Positions 8,401-15,965 of a DNA stretch of 39,601 bases are shown in pieces. The notes beneath the pieces were generated by a model. The model worked only from the letters and a program-made list of their open reading frames with translations. It ran no database searches and had not been told where the DNA came from. This stretch comes from Candidatus Neptunochlamydia vexilliferae (lineage in GTDB: Bacteria > Chlamydiota > Chlamydiia > Chlamydiales > Simkaniaceae). The stretch covers positions 1-39,601 of the forward strand of contig NZ_JAAEJV010000017.1 in NCBI RefSeq assembly GCF_015356785.1, read 5' to 3'. Position numbers and translations under genes: made by a program. Each line of letters opens with the position of its first letter. Within the stretch, counting starts at the first letter, position 1.

Positions 8401-10240
8401 TAAAGCCCCGATTCCAGGCGACTAAGGGGATATTAACCGTTTTTGCCGAGATCTCTTTTCCTGTAAACCATCCCAGTTCTAGCGCCTCTAAATACTGACC
8501 TGCATGGATTTTAGAAACGTCCCAGTTAACCCCAAACTCGATCTGATCCCTTTCCTCTAAAAAGGTTGCAAGCCCTTCAAGAACCAAGCGGTGGTCAAAC
8601 CTCCTAAATTTTGCCTCGAAATCGACATCTGCAAGTTCAGAAGCAATAGCTGCCTTAACACTTAAATGGGAGTAAAGTCCCTCGAAAGAGCTCTTTGCCT
8701 CTATCCCTTCATACCGGCAAGTTAGGGTAGAGGGTTTGATATATTGATCATGCATCGAAAGAGCAAGTTCGATCTCTTCTATCTTTCCTTGAGGCGTAGA
8801 GAGTTCTCCGCCAGAAACCGCCAAATCCCAAAAAGTCCCATCAAAAAAATCGGCCGTTAAAAAATCAAACTCCCCCTTTCCTTCGATCGAATTTGCCCTT
8901 AGAGCGACCTCTTTCGAGCTTCCCTTCAAGTGGTCGACTTTGAAATGGTGAAGCTGGAACCGCTTTAGCACTTTTCTTTCTATCCACCCTTCCCCTTTTC
9001 CGCTAAAAGTCCCCTCTTCAATGGCAATATCTTTTAAAAGAGGGAGGTGCATTCCAGCTAAATGTTGGAACAGGGTCACCTGGCCCGCCTCGATATTTTC
9101 CCAAGCAGCGTCGAGCTGAAACTGTCCATGCCCTTTCGAAGCTAAAGAGAAGAATGTTTCACTCTTTTCCTTTGAGAAGAGGTGCGCATTAAAGGCCACT
9201 TTCCAAAGAGCTTCATCTTCAATCGCCCCCTCTCCTATGAGGTGAAAGGGAGTTTCATTTCCCCCTTGGTGGAAGATCCCATGAAACTCGACAAGGGGTT
9301 CGTTAATCGAGCTAAAGCGCAGGGACCCACTCACATCAGCCGCTGCCCAATGACCAAAAAGGACCCGCATCCCCGTCACCTCTCCATCGCCCACAAAATA
9401 GGGCCACACCTTATCAAAGAAGGGATGCGCCTCAAGCTGTCCCATTTCCTGGTTCGAGGTAAAATGCTCCTTCCATCCCAAGTGTTGAAGGCTCATTTCC
9501 AGGCCATACGTCTCATGAGACATCGCAAAGTCGGAAAGATCGAGGTCATATTTGACATATTCGATATGGGAGTGGGGTGAAAGGGCGAGCGATAGGTTTC
9601 CGTTCAACACCCCTTGCTTGACACCCATCGCAGGGTCTAGGCCAGGAGCAAAAAAGCGGCCGACCTCAAAGGCCCAACATGTCTCTAGCTCCTCAAGGTT
9701 AAGGTCAAAACGGAGCTCCTTTCCCTCTTTGAAAAAGGACATCACAAAGGAGGGTTTTTCCCGATCCTGGCTGAGCTCAAGTACCCCTTGGTCGAGCTCG
9801 ATAAAAGCGGTCTCTTCCCCAATCCTAAAAGTCCCTCCTCGAATTTGGAGAGGGGTCCCAAAAAAGTATTTGTTGAGTGTCTTGTAAAGTCCTCTTTTCT
9901 TCTTTGTCTGGCCAAAACCTCCCATCAAAGCGATCTGTGGGCGGTCCATAATGACCTTGGGGGCAAACCGAAAGGGAAAGAGTTGAAAATCAAAGGTCAC
10001 CCTTAGGTCATCGACCTTTACATCGAAAGAGCCTTCCCTTTGCAAGGTCGTTCCCTGTAGGACAAACTCCCCCTCTTCCCACCGGGACTTTTCATAGGCA
10101 AACTCGAGCTTCTTTCCCTTAGGAAGTCGCAAGCTTAAGTAGGACTTTACCCCAAAACAAATAAGAGAGTGATGCCCGACTCCAAAGGCAAGGAGAAGAG
10201 TAAAGAGGGCAATGAACCAAATGACAACTTTTTTTCGCAT
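5369..10240 (-). CDS. Giant AsmA/YhdP/TamB-like envelope protein
   Basis: The 1,623-residue protein starts with a short basic stretch and one signal-anchor helix (about residues 5-25). The rest is a very long, beta-rich sequence of alternating amphipathic strands with many short L-x-L-x-G and F-x-G motifs. The C-terminal part (EILGRLGLDMGLLVPVRGSL, then YLTELRESYSEGKRSKFFL, ending [10 protein letters not shown]) resembles AsmA/YhdP-type C-termini. Members of this superfamily are bridge-like lipid-transfer proteins thought to carry phospholipids between inner and outer membranes. That role is inferred from fold and length. It is transcribed from a good promoter (10285-10313) and probably co-transcribed with the overlapping ComF-like gene. 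Confidence 0.75.
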   Translation of the reverse strand: MRKKVVIWFIALFTLLLAFGVGHHSLICFGVKSYLSLRLPKGKKLEFAYEKSRWEEGEFVLQGTTLQREGSFDVKVDDLRVTFDFQLFPFRFAPKVIMDRPQIALMGGFGQTKKKRGLYKTLNKYFFGTPLQIRGGTFRIGEETAFIELDQGVLELSQDREKPSFVMSFFKEGKELRFDLNLEELETCWAFEVGRFFAPGLDPAMGVKQGVLNGNLSLALSPHSHIEYVKYDLDLSDFAMSHETYGLEMSLQHLGWKEHFTSNQEMGQLEAHPFFDKVWPYFVGDGEVTGMRVLFGHWAAADVSGSLRFSSINEPLVEFHGIFHQGGNETPFHLIGEGAIEDEALWKVAFNAHLFSKEKSETFFSLASKGHGQFQLDAAWENIEAGQVTLFQHLAGMHLPLLKDIAIEEGTFSGKGEGWIERKVLKRFQLHHFKVDHLKGSSKEVALRANSIEGKGEFDFLTADFFDGTFWDLAVSGGELSTPQGKIEEIELALSMHDQYIKPSTLTCRYEGIEAKSSFEGLYSHLSVKAAIASELADVDFEAKFRRFDHRLVLEGLATFLEERDQIEFGVNWDVSKIHAGQYLEALELGWFTGKEISAKTVNIPLVAWNRGFRGEGKLDIEGTFNSRAIEFSLDPTHLTYRSESVDIIPQSTTKVANCTFFFDFQEGAWRGKIPLQGVRLKEHSFGLELESFTSEVDLEGTEFLFQNVDAFGDGVHFQAEITLDFSFDDRNLLKINTYAIDGEAEDVLTFLSHFETFNGLDLPLKGKITSGPGEMHLAAYVGDVEELLEWRIALHLGEGTYPFSPTLGFEHLAGDLYYSAEDELFKIKEVEGNLTLTAGEAPRKYQLNVPLLELDAIKGVLNYDFRLEAPTHEICRIVGRGEKEEKEFCLSFDFDKTRLFGAQVDVKRLTFEEGATLSRADISTTLSALDLVHHLDFLNSAGILKVKGLHEMRGPHVEGEMSAQFLYDREGETFSFNVESSRLKMGPIDLDHLAIDGAREKDRFDLRQFEVGSLKILAQMEKEEKRWHLPELEMTWENSFLKGESAYFDEEGKYFKLPLKQMGIDMEEVSALFPHTDFDWSYLSGTFFAAGEVVFDFSKGLRGWTFDSQLKVVGKDFGKGKLHIESPEVLHLSFDASSGFSLSGADFNFLHPRSNQLWAKCHFDALAYRNGELSGKGATVIAPPEMVHFLGQTHALPHLSYEEERLILFDTPLRWDNQVEASFNFALGKEPFAEGTLKDGYYWIGDKAWHLSNVSFGFKEGALQLGLNSQFNEIPFALKGKLHLSPHLSSRIELQEEGSAPLVIQTRWNQNEGFFIQNIEGEVCGLDLSFHHNPKASTLDQMVLKGQLKVNVPHLAKLLPENVQKTIEEFEIGKGYELSGDVVIPKKHPEKSHFTGYLKGKRFQLMGSVMETLMSEIAIRSGHIELSHFNISDASGLFSMESIDLTQEEDKRWELQIPKLTITDFRPSRLKKIGKYPARIKPLTVQKLEGHSIRGYLGDPASFAGKGNLNFINTFKRDYNFFDIPFEILGRLGLDMGLLVPVRGSLKYMMMDGKIYLTELRESYSEGKRSKFFLSPTHQSYIDFDGNINVSIKMRQYVLLKVTEPFTLSIGGTFESPKYKLR

Positions 10241-10284
10241 ACCACAAATACCTTTCCCCTAATATAAGGTAACCGCCCCAAAAA

Positions 10285-10313
10285 AGTATAGGGTCATTAC
10301 AGGGTGTCGTCAA
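10285..10313 (-). promoter_or_regulatory. Promoter of the AsmA-like gene
   Basis: On the minus strand TTGACG (10308-10313) is followed after exactly 17 bases by TATACT (10285-10290), 44 bases before the ATG at 10240. This is close to the primary sigma-factor consensus. Confidence 0.65.
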
Positions 10314-10420
10314 AAGGTGGTCAATCCTTAAGCTCTTCCTATGGAAAATTTCATCGTTGCCCTCCTTCGAAAGCCCGATTTGGGCTTCCTGCACCGGACG
10401 CCTTGAACTTTCCTCATCGT

Positions 10421-10453
10421 AAGTGACCTCATATTTTTAATATTAGGCCACTT
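10421..10453. terminator. Hairpin, possible bidirectional terminator
   Basis: Two 15-base arms (AAGTGACCTCATATT and AATATTAGGCCACTT) pair with two mismatches around a TTT loop. It lies between the Rpn-type nuclease region and the promoter of the AsmA-like gene, which is where a terminator would be expected. A second imperfect pairing is present at about 10343-10412 (GGAAAATTTC with GAACTTTCC), so the whole interval may be part of a decayed fold-back element. Confidence 0.35.
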
Positions 10454-10457
10454 ATGA

Positions 10458-10559
10458 TCAACAAATTTCGACAGCTTTCGCATTACCCAAAAACAACTCT
10501 TGGATTTGTTTGGGTATAACTGTCTTATTATGAATAGCTTTCAATATTTCCTCTCGCAT
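10458..10559 (-). CDS. Very small ORF (33 residues) after the Rpn-type gene
   Basis: The ATG at 10559 is preceded by GAGGGAG with 5-base spacing, a strong ribosome site, and the frame runs 33 codons (MREEILKAIHNKTVIPKQIQ and onward) to TGA at 10458-10460. It begins 26 bp after the stop of the nuclease-like gene on the same strand. I recognise no family. It could be a genuine small protein or the start of a decayed gene. Confidence 0.3.
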   Translation of the reverse strand: MREEILKAIHNKTVIPKQIQELFLGNAKAVEIC

Positions 10560-10585
10560 GACTACTCCCTCTGTTCTAGAAAAAC

Positions 10586-11503
10586 CTAGCGCAGAGATTT
10601 GACCTCTTCAATTAAGAGACCGGTTGCTTCAGCAATCTGACTTAATGGAAGGCCTTGTTTAAGCAAGGCTTGGGCAATTTCTAATTTTTCTTCTTTACGC
10701 CCTGCTTTCCTTTCAGAAGATAAGACTGCCAAATGATCTCTATGTTCATTAATACTGGCTTCATAAGCCTTTCTTGTCGCTGGGTCGGATGAAAGCCTCT
10801 CTAGCCTTTCAAGAGCCCTTTGAAAAACAGGGTCTTGCTTTAATGCGCTTGCTTCTTTTTCTTTTATTAGAGAAGCATTTTTAAGAAGATAAAACCATTT
10901 TTCTTTGTGGGTTTTGAGTTCCTTTAAAGGTTTATCCTTAAATTTTTTAAGATCAACCAATGTGGCTTTCCATTGATTAAAAAGATGCTCATTAGAGGAA
11001 GAGAACTCAGGCTTAAATCGATAGGTTTCTACCACTTTCTCATCATTCAAAATGCCATTTTTTTCTCGTTCACTTCGGTGAAAGTCAATAATTGCTACAA
11101 TGTGGACCTTGGGAAGGTCTTGCCAGCCTACTAGCTTTTTTTGTTTCTTTTGCCGTTCGGTTTCTATTGCTTGTTGGTGATGATGGTAATCTATCTGCTC
11201 TGTATAATCCTTTCCTAAGTAATAAAGAAGCCTTTTATCAAACCCTTCGTGGTTATAAGTTTGCATTTCAATGATATAGCGTTCCCCTCCCCTGGTTTTT
11301 ACCGATAAATCCACGAAAGTTGAGGGTCTACCAACTTCAACCCGCATTTTTCTAGGATCTAAGAATTCTTCAATCTCAATGAGATCATCCCCTTCAAATC
11401 CTAAAACAGAATTGATAAAGCTTTCTAAAAGTTCTTTACTACTTTTATCGCCAAAAAAATCTTTAAAGACGATGTCGACTTTGATATCTAATAGGTCTAT
11501 CAT
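10586..11503 (-). CDS. Rpn-family recombination-promoting nuclease / PD-(D/E)XK transposase-like protein
   Basis: The 305-residue protein has the Rpn/YhgA-like layout. An N-terminal PD-(D/E)XK core has the opening D-IVFKDFFG, then FVDLSVKT (Asp65) and YIIEMQTY (Glu79 and Gln81), the family D-x13-ExQ catalytic pattern. A helical middle follows. The C-terminal motif is IAQALLKQGLPLSQIAEATGL with the ending IEEVKSL, seen in many copies of this family. Such proteins cut DNA and promote RecA-independent recombination, and they often occur in multiple copies in amoeba-associated bacteria. The start codon lies only 6 bp from the end of repeat copy R1 (11510-11675), so the promoter or ribosome site must be inside or beyond the repeat. 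No strong Shine-Dalgarno is visible. Confidence 0.85.
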   Translation of the reverse strand: MIDLLDIKVDIVFKDFFGDKSSKELLESFINSVLGFEGDDLIEIEEFLDPRKMRVEVGRPSTFVDLSVKTRGGERYIIEMQTYNHEGFDKRLLYYLGKDYTEQIDYHHHQQAIETERQKKQKKLVGWQDLPKVHIVAIIDFHRSEREKNGILNDEKVVETYRFKPEFSSSNEHLFNQWKATLVDLKKFKDKPLKELKTHKEKWFYLLKNASLIKEKEASALKQDPVFQRALERLERLSSDPATRKAYEASINEHRDHLAVLSSERKAGRKEEKLEIAQALLKQGLPLSQIAEATGLLIEEVKSLR

Positions 11504-11509
11504 ACTTCT

Positions 11510-11675
11510 AACCTGAATTTCGGGTTTATTTTGCTTGGCTCCAGAGGGAGTTTTGCTTAAATTTTCTTCTTTTTAATCGAAGGTAAGGGTTTAAATGGCC
11601 CTTTCCAAGATCAAAAAGGAGAAAAGAAAGCTAAAATCCCCTGAGGCTGAGTGAAATAAACCCGAAATTCAGGTT
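11510..11675. repeat. Fold-back element, copy R1 (166 bp)
   Basis: The element begins AACCTGAATTTCGGGTTTA and ends with its exact reverse complement. The whole 166 bp can fold imperfectly on itself. A copy of the same length lies at 30182-30347, with 11 differences by my hand count. Both copies are in the same orientation. The bases TCT flank R1 directly on both sides, like a 3-bp target duplication. There is no transposase inside, so it would be a MITE-like, non-autonomous element. Confidence 0.8.
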
Positions 11676-11875
11676 TCTAACACGCCCTTACCCACTATTT
11701 TATCATGAAAGAACCGATTTGTATACCCAATTTTTACCCTCAAATCGATGAGAAGGCGAGCGATATGTTTCCATTCAAGGTCCTCCTTACTTGATCCCCA
11801 TCGCAGGGTATAGCCCAAGGGCAAGCGGCCAAAAAAAGTATAGGTTTGATCAGAACGAAAAAATTTCCCACCCAT
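11669..11875 (-). pseudogene. Possible truncated gene fragment ending in repeat R1
   Basis: A 68-codon frame has coding-like content (LRWGSSKEDLEWKHIARLL, then DLRVKIGYTNRFF) and its last codons enter R1, where the frame stops. No ribosome site precedes its ATG. It may be the remnant of a gene cut off by the repeat, or chance. The rest of the 11504-11922 interval outside R1 shows nothing else. I do not recognise a family. Confidence 0.3.
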
Positions 11876-11922
11876 TTTTGATCTTATACTCTAAAGCCAC
11901 GCTTTACTCAGTCAAACTTAAG

Positions 11923-14900
11923 CTAATTTTTATTATCTAGGTCTATTACAGCTGCCATTCCATTACGCTCCCAGTTCCACGACTTACCTTGGTCAACGTA
12001 AATAGTAGGCCCTCCTGCCTCTCCCTGTATGCCAATTGCTACCGGACCATTGGTAGTTGTTTCTAAGCATCTGGTATAAGTAAACGGAGTAAAAGGAGGG
12101 CAAGCAAGTAACCGTTCTTTTTCTTGCTTAAAGTAAATAATGCTTCCAACAAATATATCTAGAAAAGAAGGAAGTTCATAATTTTTTGACCTATACTTTT
12201 CTATAACTGTCTTTTGAGCCCCATAGCTTGTTCTTCTTGTTCCAGATAGAATCCCTTTAGTGATAAGTTTCCAACCCGGCTTCATAACTTTTTTTGCTGC
12301 AACTTGCGCAAGCCCTGGATATGTATCTTTATAAGCTTTGTTATATGACTCAAAAAATGGCTCAAGTTCTTTAGAAGGAGCTAAGCTATTTAAGCTAATA
12401 TCTTTTCCAGCGATCTTTACAGGAATCCAAACCAGAATATGGGTATCAGATACCTTCTCCCCTTTACAACCTTCAACTTTGAAGGGGGTGGGGGCGTTTA
12501 AAATTTCCTCAATATTATTGGGAAGCGGTGCCTCTGCTCCTACAATATTCTTAAAGTGCTTCTCCCATACGCTTTTTCCAAAAACAGTATTGGGAAACTT
12601 TTGTTGGATCCTTTCATTTCTGGAGACTGGTTTAGGGGGAGAGTTAATAGGGGCAGTAGGATTAGGTACTATTTGTTTAAGAGCACTACCAGACCATTCA
12701 GAGTAAGATTGGATCCTATGATTTCTAAGAATCTTTGAAGAGGAGGTACTTGAAGAAGCGTTCGAGTTTATATGAGGGGACTGTGAGGTCTGAGCATTCT
12801 TCTTAAAAGCTGCAAATTCTTTTTCGAGGTTAAGAACCCTAACTGCTAAAGAAGCGATAATTTTTGTTGTTTCTCCTCTATTATTAAGCTTAAGAAGTTT
12901 TTCAAGAGCATAAGTGTAGAGCTTGGGGTTTTCCTCAGAGCTGTTCATCAGCTCCCTATAAAGAACCCCTGCGGTTTTGGGATCTTTCTTTTTATCGATC
13001 AGAGTCAACTGGGCAAGTAAAGAGCTATCGGTATTGGGAACAAGGCTTTTGGCCTCTTTTGTTTGGTCCTTGGCTGGTTGGAGCTTGTTTTTAGCATAGC
13101 TGCTACAAAACTGCGCTAGATCAAGGTGAAAGTTTGCTTGTATTTTCTGCGAAGAGGGCAGCTGATCGTAAAGCTTTTTGAGCCCCTTGTAGGCTTCAGC
13201 TGCGGAAGGATTCAGGCTGAGAGCCTTTTGGTAGTACTCGATGGCTTTTTCGGGCTTGGGGTTTTTCGCAAGAGCTATCGCTTTGCTATAGGCCTTTTCG
13301 GTTTGCGCGGTAGCTTCATAATAACGAATGGCTAGCTCTTTAATTTTTGGGTCTTTCCCAAAGACTTCTAAGGCTTGTTCTATTGCTTTTGAACGAAGCT
13401 GCGGTTTTAGTGGGGGGCCTTCTTTAAACTTGCGTACACCAACAGCTCCATGATTTTGGTGGCCACTGTTATTGTAATTGTAATAGTATGGATAGAGGCC
13501 TCCAGCCTCGAAACCGCCAACGAATACAGGCCATCGACTGTTATTATGCATACTCTCTTGACACCGAGTCCATGTATATGGGCTACTAGTTAGCAACCGT
13601 TTCTTCATCACTTTTTCATAGATTAAAAGGGCAGTTGTCATCTCTAAGACTTTTGGAAGGGCATACCCCTGATATGAATAGGCACCAATGATTTTCTTTT
13701 GTTGATCATAAGTTCCATTTCGACTTCCTTGCAAGACATTTTTGCTTATAAGGACCCAGCATGCTCTTTCAAGCTTTTGAGCTCCGAATTCCTCTTTTAT
13801 AGGATCGGAATAACCTCTATGCTTCTTAAAAATGCTTTCCAGTCCATCCAGAGAAACATCAATCCCATTAACCCTTTCAGGGATCCATACGAGAATATGG
13901 GTATCGCGAACCTTACCACTATGACCTTCCAACTTAAAGGGAGTCGGAGCATTTAGGATTTCCTCAATGTTGTCGGGAAGCGTCCCTTCTTCCCCTTCAA
14001 CACTATCAAAGTGTTTTTCCCAAACATCCCTTCCAATTGCAATATCGGGAAGCTTTCTTTGTATGATGTTATTGGAGACTTGAGTGGTTGAGCTACTACT
14101 CGATGAAGAACTTGATTGACTAGAGCTACTGCTTGAAGAAGAACTGCTACTTGATGCAGCATTGCTTTGCTTTATGTTAGGTTTATAAGCTTCTAGGTGT
14201 TTGAGGTAGATGTGGACAAGGGCAACAAATGCTGCTTCCTTGGGCTGTTTGCTCTTTTTATAGATGTCGATGAGAGGAAAGTAATGTTTGCTAAGGTTTG
14301 TGTACTCCAAGGCTTCCCTATAGTCTTTAACAGCTTTTTTAAGATCGTTTTTTTCTGCCCGTCTTTGAGCTCGTTTAATGCAATCATCAGCTTCTTCAGA
14401 GTCTTGCTCGAATGTATAACCACTGAGCTGGGCGGGAAGAGGAATAGGAAATTTTTTACCGGCTTTTTCAGCTTGGCTTTTTATTGAAAGGTTGGGTCGG
14501 AGATCTTCGTTTTTAAGGGGTTTGCGGCTTAAGGGACAGGTTTGGTTTTTTTGTAGATGGTTTTCGATCGCTTCTCTTTCAAAGGTGTGACCACAGCTGT
14601 CAATCACAGGATCTTGGAGCAAATCAAGAGTCAAGGGACAGCAAAGATCTTTCCTGTAGGTATTGTTTTCCAAAAGGAGCTTTTTGATATGGACAATGAG
14701 TTCTTTAATAAGAGGGAGAGCCTGAGGGACAGCCTTTGACCCCTTTCTAAAAGAGACCTCATAGCCCCCACCACTTTTGGGGGTTACAATGGGAGCAATG
14801 CCCTTTTTAAGAAGGGCCTTAATCTCCTTTTTGACCTCAGAGGCTTTTTCTTTGCCTGGGGGATAGATGACCTCTGCGATAAAGGTTTTTGAGGAACCTG

Positions 14901-15012
14901 CCTCCTTAAGATCGACCTGAATAGGGTCTTTAGCGATAAATGAGAGCTGGTGCCTGGGGGTAAAATAGACGGCAAAAGGGATGTTTGAAGAGTTAAGAGG
15001 GCTGATATTCAT
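11923..15012 (-). CDS. U-box protein with TPR-like regions and a duplicated C-terminal-type domain
   Basis: The 1,029-residue protein has an N-terminal region (1-118) and a U-box at about 119-185 (LCCPLTLDLLQDPV, then DSCGHTFEREAI, CPLSRKPL). U-boxes recruit E2 ubiquitin-conjugating enzymes, so this is a candidate secreted E3 ligase acting on host proteins. A TPR-like helical segment (200-275) and a serine tract (287-308) follow. Next come domain A (about 319-528; VWEKHF, ILNAPTPF, DTHILVWIP, TRCQES, VGGFEAGGL), a second TPR-like part (about 545-760), another serine-rich linker and domain B (about 805-1029), a second copy of domain A. Ser codons in the tracts are mixed, so the tract is kept at protein level. 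Ubiquitin-related genes are expanded in amoeba-infecting Chlamydiae. No signal peptide is visible. Confidence 0.8.
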   Translation of the reverse strand: MNISPLNSSNIPFAVYFTPRHQLSFIAKDPIQVDLKEAGSSKTFIAEVIYPPGKEKASEVKKEIKALLKKGIAPIVTPKSGGGYEVSFRKGSKAVPQALPLIKELIVHIKKLLLENNTYRKDLCCPLTLDLLQDPVIDSCGHTFEREAIENHLQKNQTCPLSRKPLKNEDLRPNLSIKSQAEKAGKKFPIPLPAQLSGYTFEQDSEEADDCIKRAQRRAEKNDLKKAVKDYREALEYTNLSKHYFPLIDIYKKSKQPKEAAFVALVHIYLKHLEAYKPNIKQSNAASSSSSSSSSSSSQSSSSSSSSSTTQVSNNIIQRKLPDIAIGRDVWEKHFDSVEGEEGTLPDNIEEILNAPTPFKLEGHSGKVRDTHILVWIPERVNGIDVSLDGLESIFKKHRGYSDPIKEEFGAQKLERACWVLISKNVLQGSRNGTYDQQKKIIGAYSYQGYALPKVLEMTTALLIYEKVMKKRLLTSSPYTWTRCQESMHNNSRWPVFVGGFEAGGLYPYYYNYNNSGHQNHGAVGVRKFKEGPPLKPQLRSKAIEQALEVFGKDPKIKELAIRYYEATAQTEKAYSKAIALAKNPKPEKAIEYYQKALSLNPSAAEAYKGLKKLYDQLPSSQKIQANFHLDLAQFCSSYAKNKLQPAKDQTKEAKSLVPNTDSSLLAQLTLIDKKKDPKTAGVLYRELMNSSEENPKLYTYALEKLLKLNNRGETTKIIASLAVRVLNLEKEFAAFKKNAQTSQSPHINSNASSSTSSSKILRNHRIQSYSEWSGSALKQIVPNPTAPINSPPKPVSRNERIQQKFPNTVFGKSVWEKHFKNIVGAEAPLPNNIEEILNAPTPFKVEGCKGEKVSDTHILVWIPVKIAGKDISLNSLAPSKELEPFFESYNKAYKDTYPGLAQVAAKKVMKPGWKLITKGILSGTRRTSYGAQKTVIEKYRSKNYELPSFLDIFVGSIIYFKQEKERLLACPPFTPFTYTRCLETTTNGPVAIGIQGEAGGPTIYVDQGKSWNWERNGMAAVIDLDNKN

Positions 15013-15243
15013 GGAAATTCTCCTATGTTAACAATATTTAAAGACCAAACTTAACGTAACACATCTTTTTTTGCAAAAAAAAAAATTGAAATGTGACTTC
15101 CGAAAGCTTCTCGAAAACGGTTTTTTATACAAAACTCTGATTATTAATTTCTTAAAAAAAATAAACTCATGAAGCAATTGCAAGATTTGTGAGTATGAAA
15201 AGGGCTGAAAAGTGATTGTTACCAAATTTTTCAATCAACCCCC

Positions 15244-15272
15244 TTGTCAACTAACTGATCGAGAGTTACAAT
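15244..15272 (+). promoter_or_regulatory. Promoter of the small membrane/coiled-coil gene
   Basis: TTGTCA (15244-15249), 17 bases, then TACAAT (15267-15272), followed by GTAAGGAG and ATG at 15291. The predicted transcript would have a leader of only about a dozen bases containing the ribosome site. Confidence 0.55.
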
Positions 15273-15290
15273 GTTGGGTAAGGAGTAATT

Positions 15291-15647
15291 ATGGAAACGT
15301 TAACGATTAGCTGGGGCCAGTTAGCTGCTTTCATCGGAGCATCTATTGCTAGCTTAGCATGGCTCTATAAGTTGATTGAAAAAAAATTCGACAAGGTCGA
15401 CAAGGAGTTCGAGAAGGTCGGTAGACAATTCGACAAGGTCAATAAGGAAATAGTAGACTTCCGTAAGGAAGTCGATCTTAAATTTTCAAGAACCGATGAC
15501 AAGATCGAACACCTCGGTGACCGGGTTGGGAAAGTTGAAAATCGGCTCACTGCAATCGAGACCACCATTGCTTATATCGCTCCTAGAAAGGTGATCCCTT
15601 TTCCTATTGAAGAAGACCATCCTCAGAAAAAAGTAAGTGAAGGATAA
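15291..15647 (+). CDS. Small membrane protein with heptad-repeat coiled coil
   Basis: The 118-residue protein has one hydrophobic segment (about residues 10-27: LAAFIGASIASLAWLY) followed by a charged coiled coil. Three consecutive 7-residue units (FDKVDKE, FEKVGRQ, FDKVNKE) start at Phe33, and the matching 21-base tandem units lie at 15387-15449. The C-terminal segment is TAIETTIAYIAPRKVIPF plus a charged tail. A Shine-Dalgarno (AAGGAG) precedes the ATG. It is the intact paralogue of the disrupted gene at 363-656, which has one heptad unit only. A helix anchored in the membrane with a cytoplasmic or periplasmic rod is all that can be said; function is unknown. Confidence 0.65.
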   Translation: METLTISWGQLAAFIGASIASLAWLYKLIEKKFDKVDKEFEKVGRQFDKVNKEIVDFRKEVDLKFSRTDDKIEHLGDRVGKVENRLTAIETTIAYIAPRKVIPFPIEEDHPQKKVSEG

Positions 15648-15790
15648 GGTAAGCGTTCAGGTAGCTTAGGAATGGGGCAAAAATAACTCATGCATTTCTG
15701 GTGTCATAACGCTTTAGCTGCGGGGTTTAAATCCGCAGGAAGCTTATTAGCTTTCAAGGAGTTGCAACAAAGCAGATGAAGATGTTATGG

Positions 15791-15965
15791 GCCTTATTCA
15801 GCTTTACAGGTAAAAAGTTCGCACATTTATCGGTAGATTGTATATGTAAGAAAGATACGTCGGGAGCAAGGCTCCGACGTATCTTTCATCCAACCAAGTA
15901 TGCAGACTTTAAAAAAGTAAGGGAATTGCTGCTCAGGAAAAAGTGTGCGAAAAGGTGAAAAGGCC
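15791..15965. mobile_element. 175-bp fold-back insertion with 9-bp flanking direct repeat
   Basis: ATGTTATGG occurs immediately before (15782-15790) and after (15966-15974) this segment. At 39219-39278 the two flanking sequences are found joined with a single ATGTTATGG, which is the expected empty site. The insert starts GCCTT and ends AAGGC, its sub-terminal bases are partly complementary, and its core is a strong hairpin (15850-15887). It encodes nothing recognisable. Confidence 0.7.
15850..15887. repeat. Long hairpin in the core of the 175-bp insertion
   Basis: GAAAGATACGTCGGGAGC and GCTCCGACGTATCTTTC pair almost perfectly around AAG. A related left arm (GAAAGATGCGTCGGGGGC) occurs at about 39375-39392. 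Confidence 0.75.

Noticed and set aside
9601-9660. Short similarity between 9620-9650 and 11796-11826 (CCCATCGCAGGGT)
   Set aside because: The match is about 13 bases and does not extend, so it is probably chance.
10119-10394. A 91-codon minus-strand ORF overlapping the start of the AsmA-like gene
   Set aside because: It runs through the promoter (10285-10313) and into the AsmA-like gene in another frame; no ribosome site.
15702-15745. A tRNA T-arm-like hairpin (CTGCGG with CCGCAG around a GGTTTAAAT-type loop)
   Set aside because: No anticodon arm, D-arm or acceptor stem could be placed around it.
15776-15958. A 60-codon ORF in the nqrB upstream region
   Set aside because: It covers the palindromic 175-bp insert; composition and lack of a ribosome site argue against coding.
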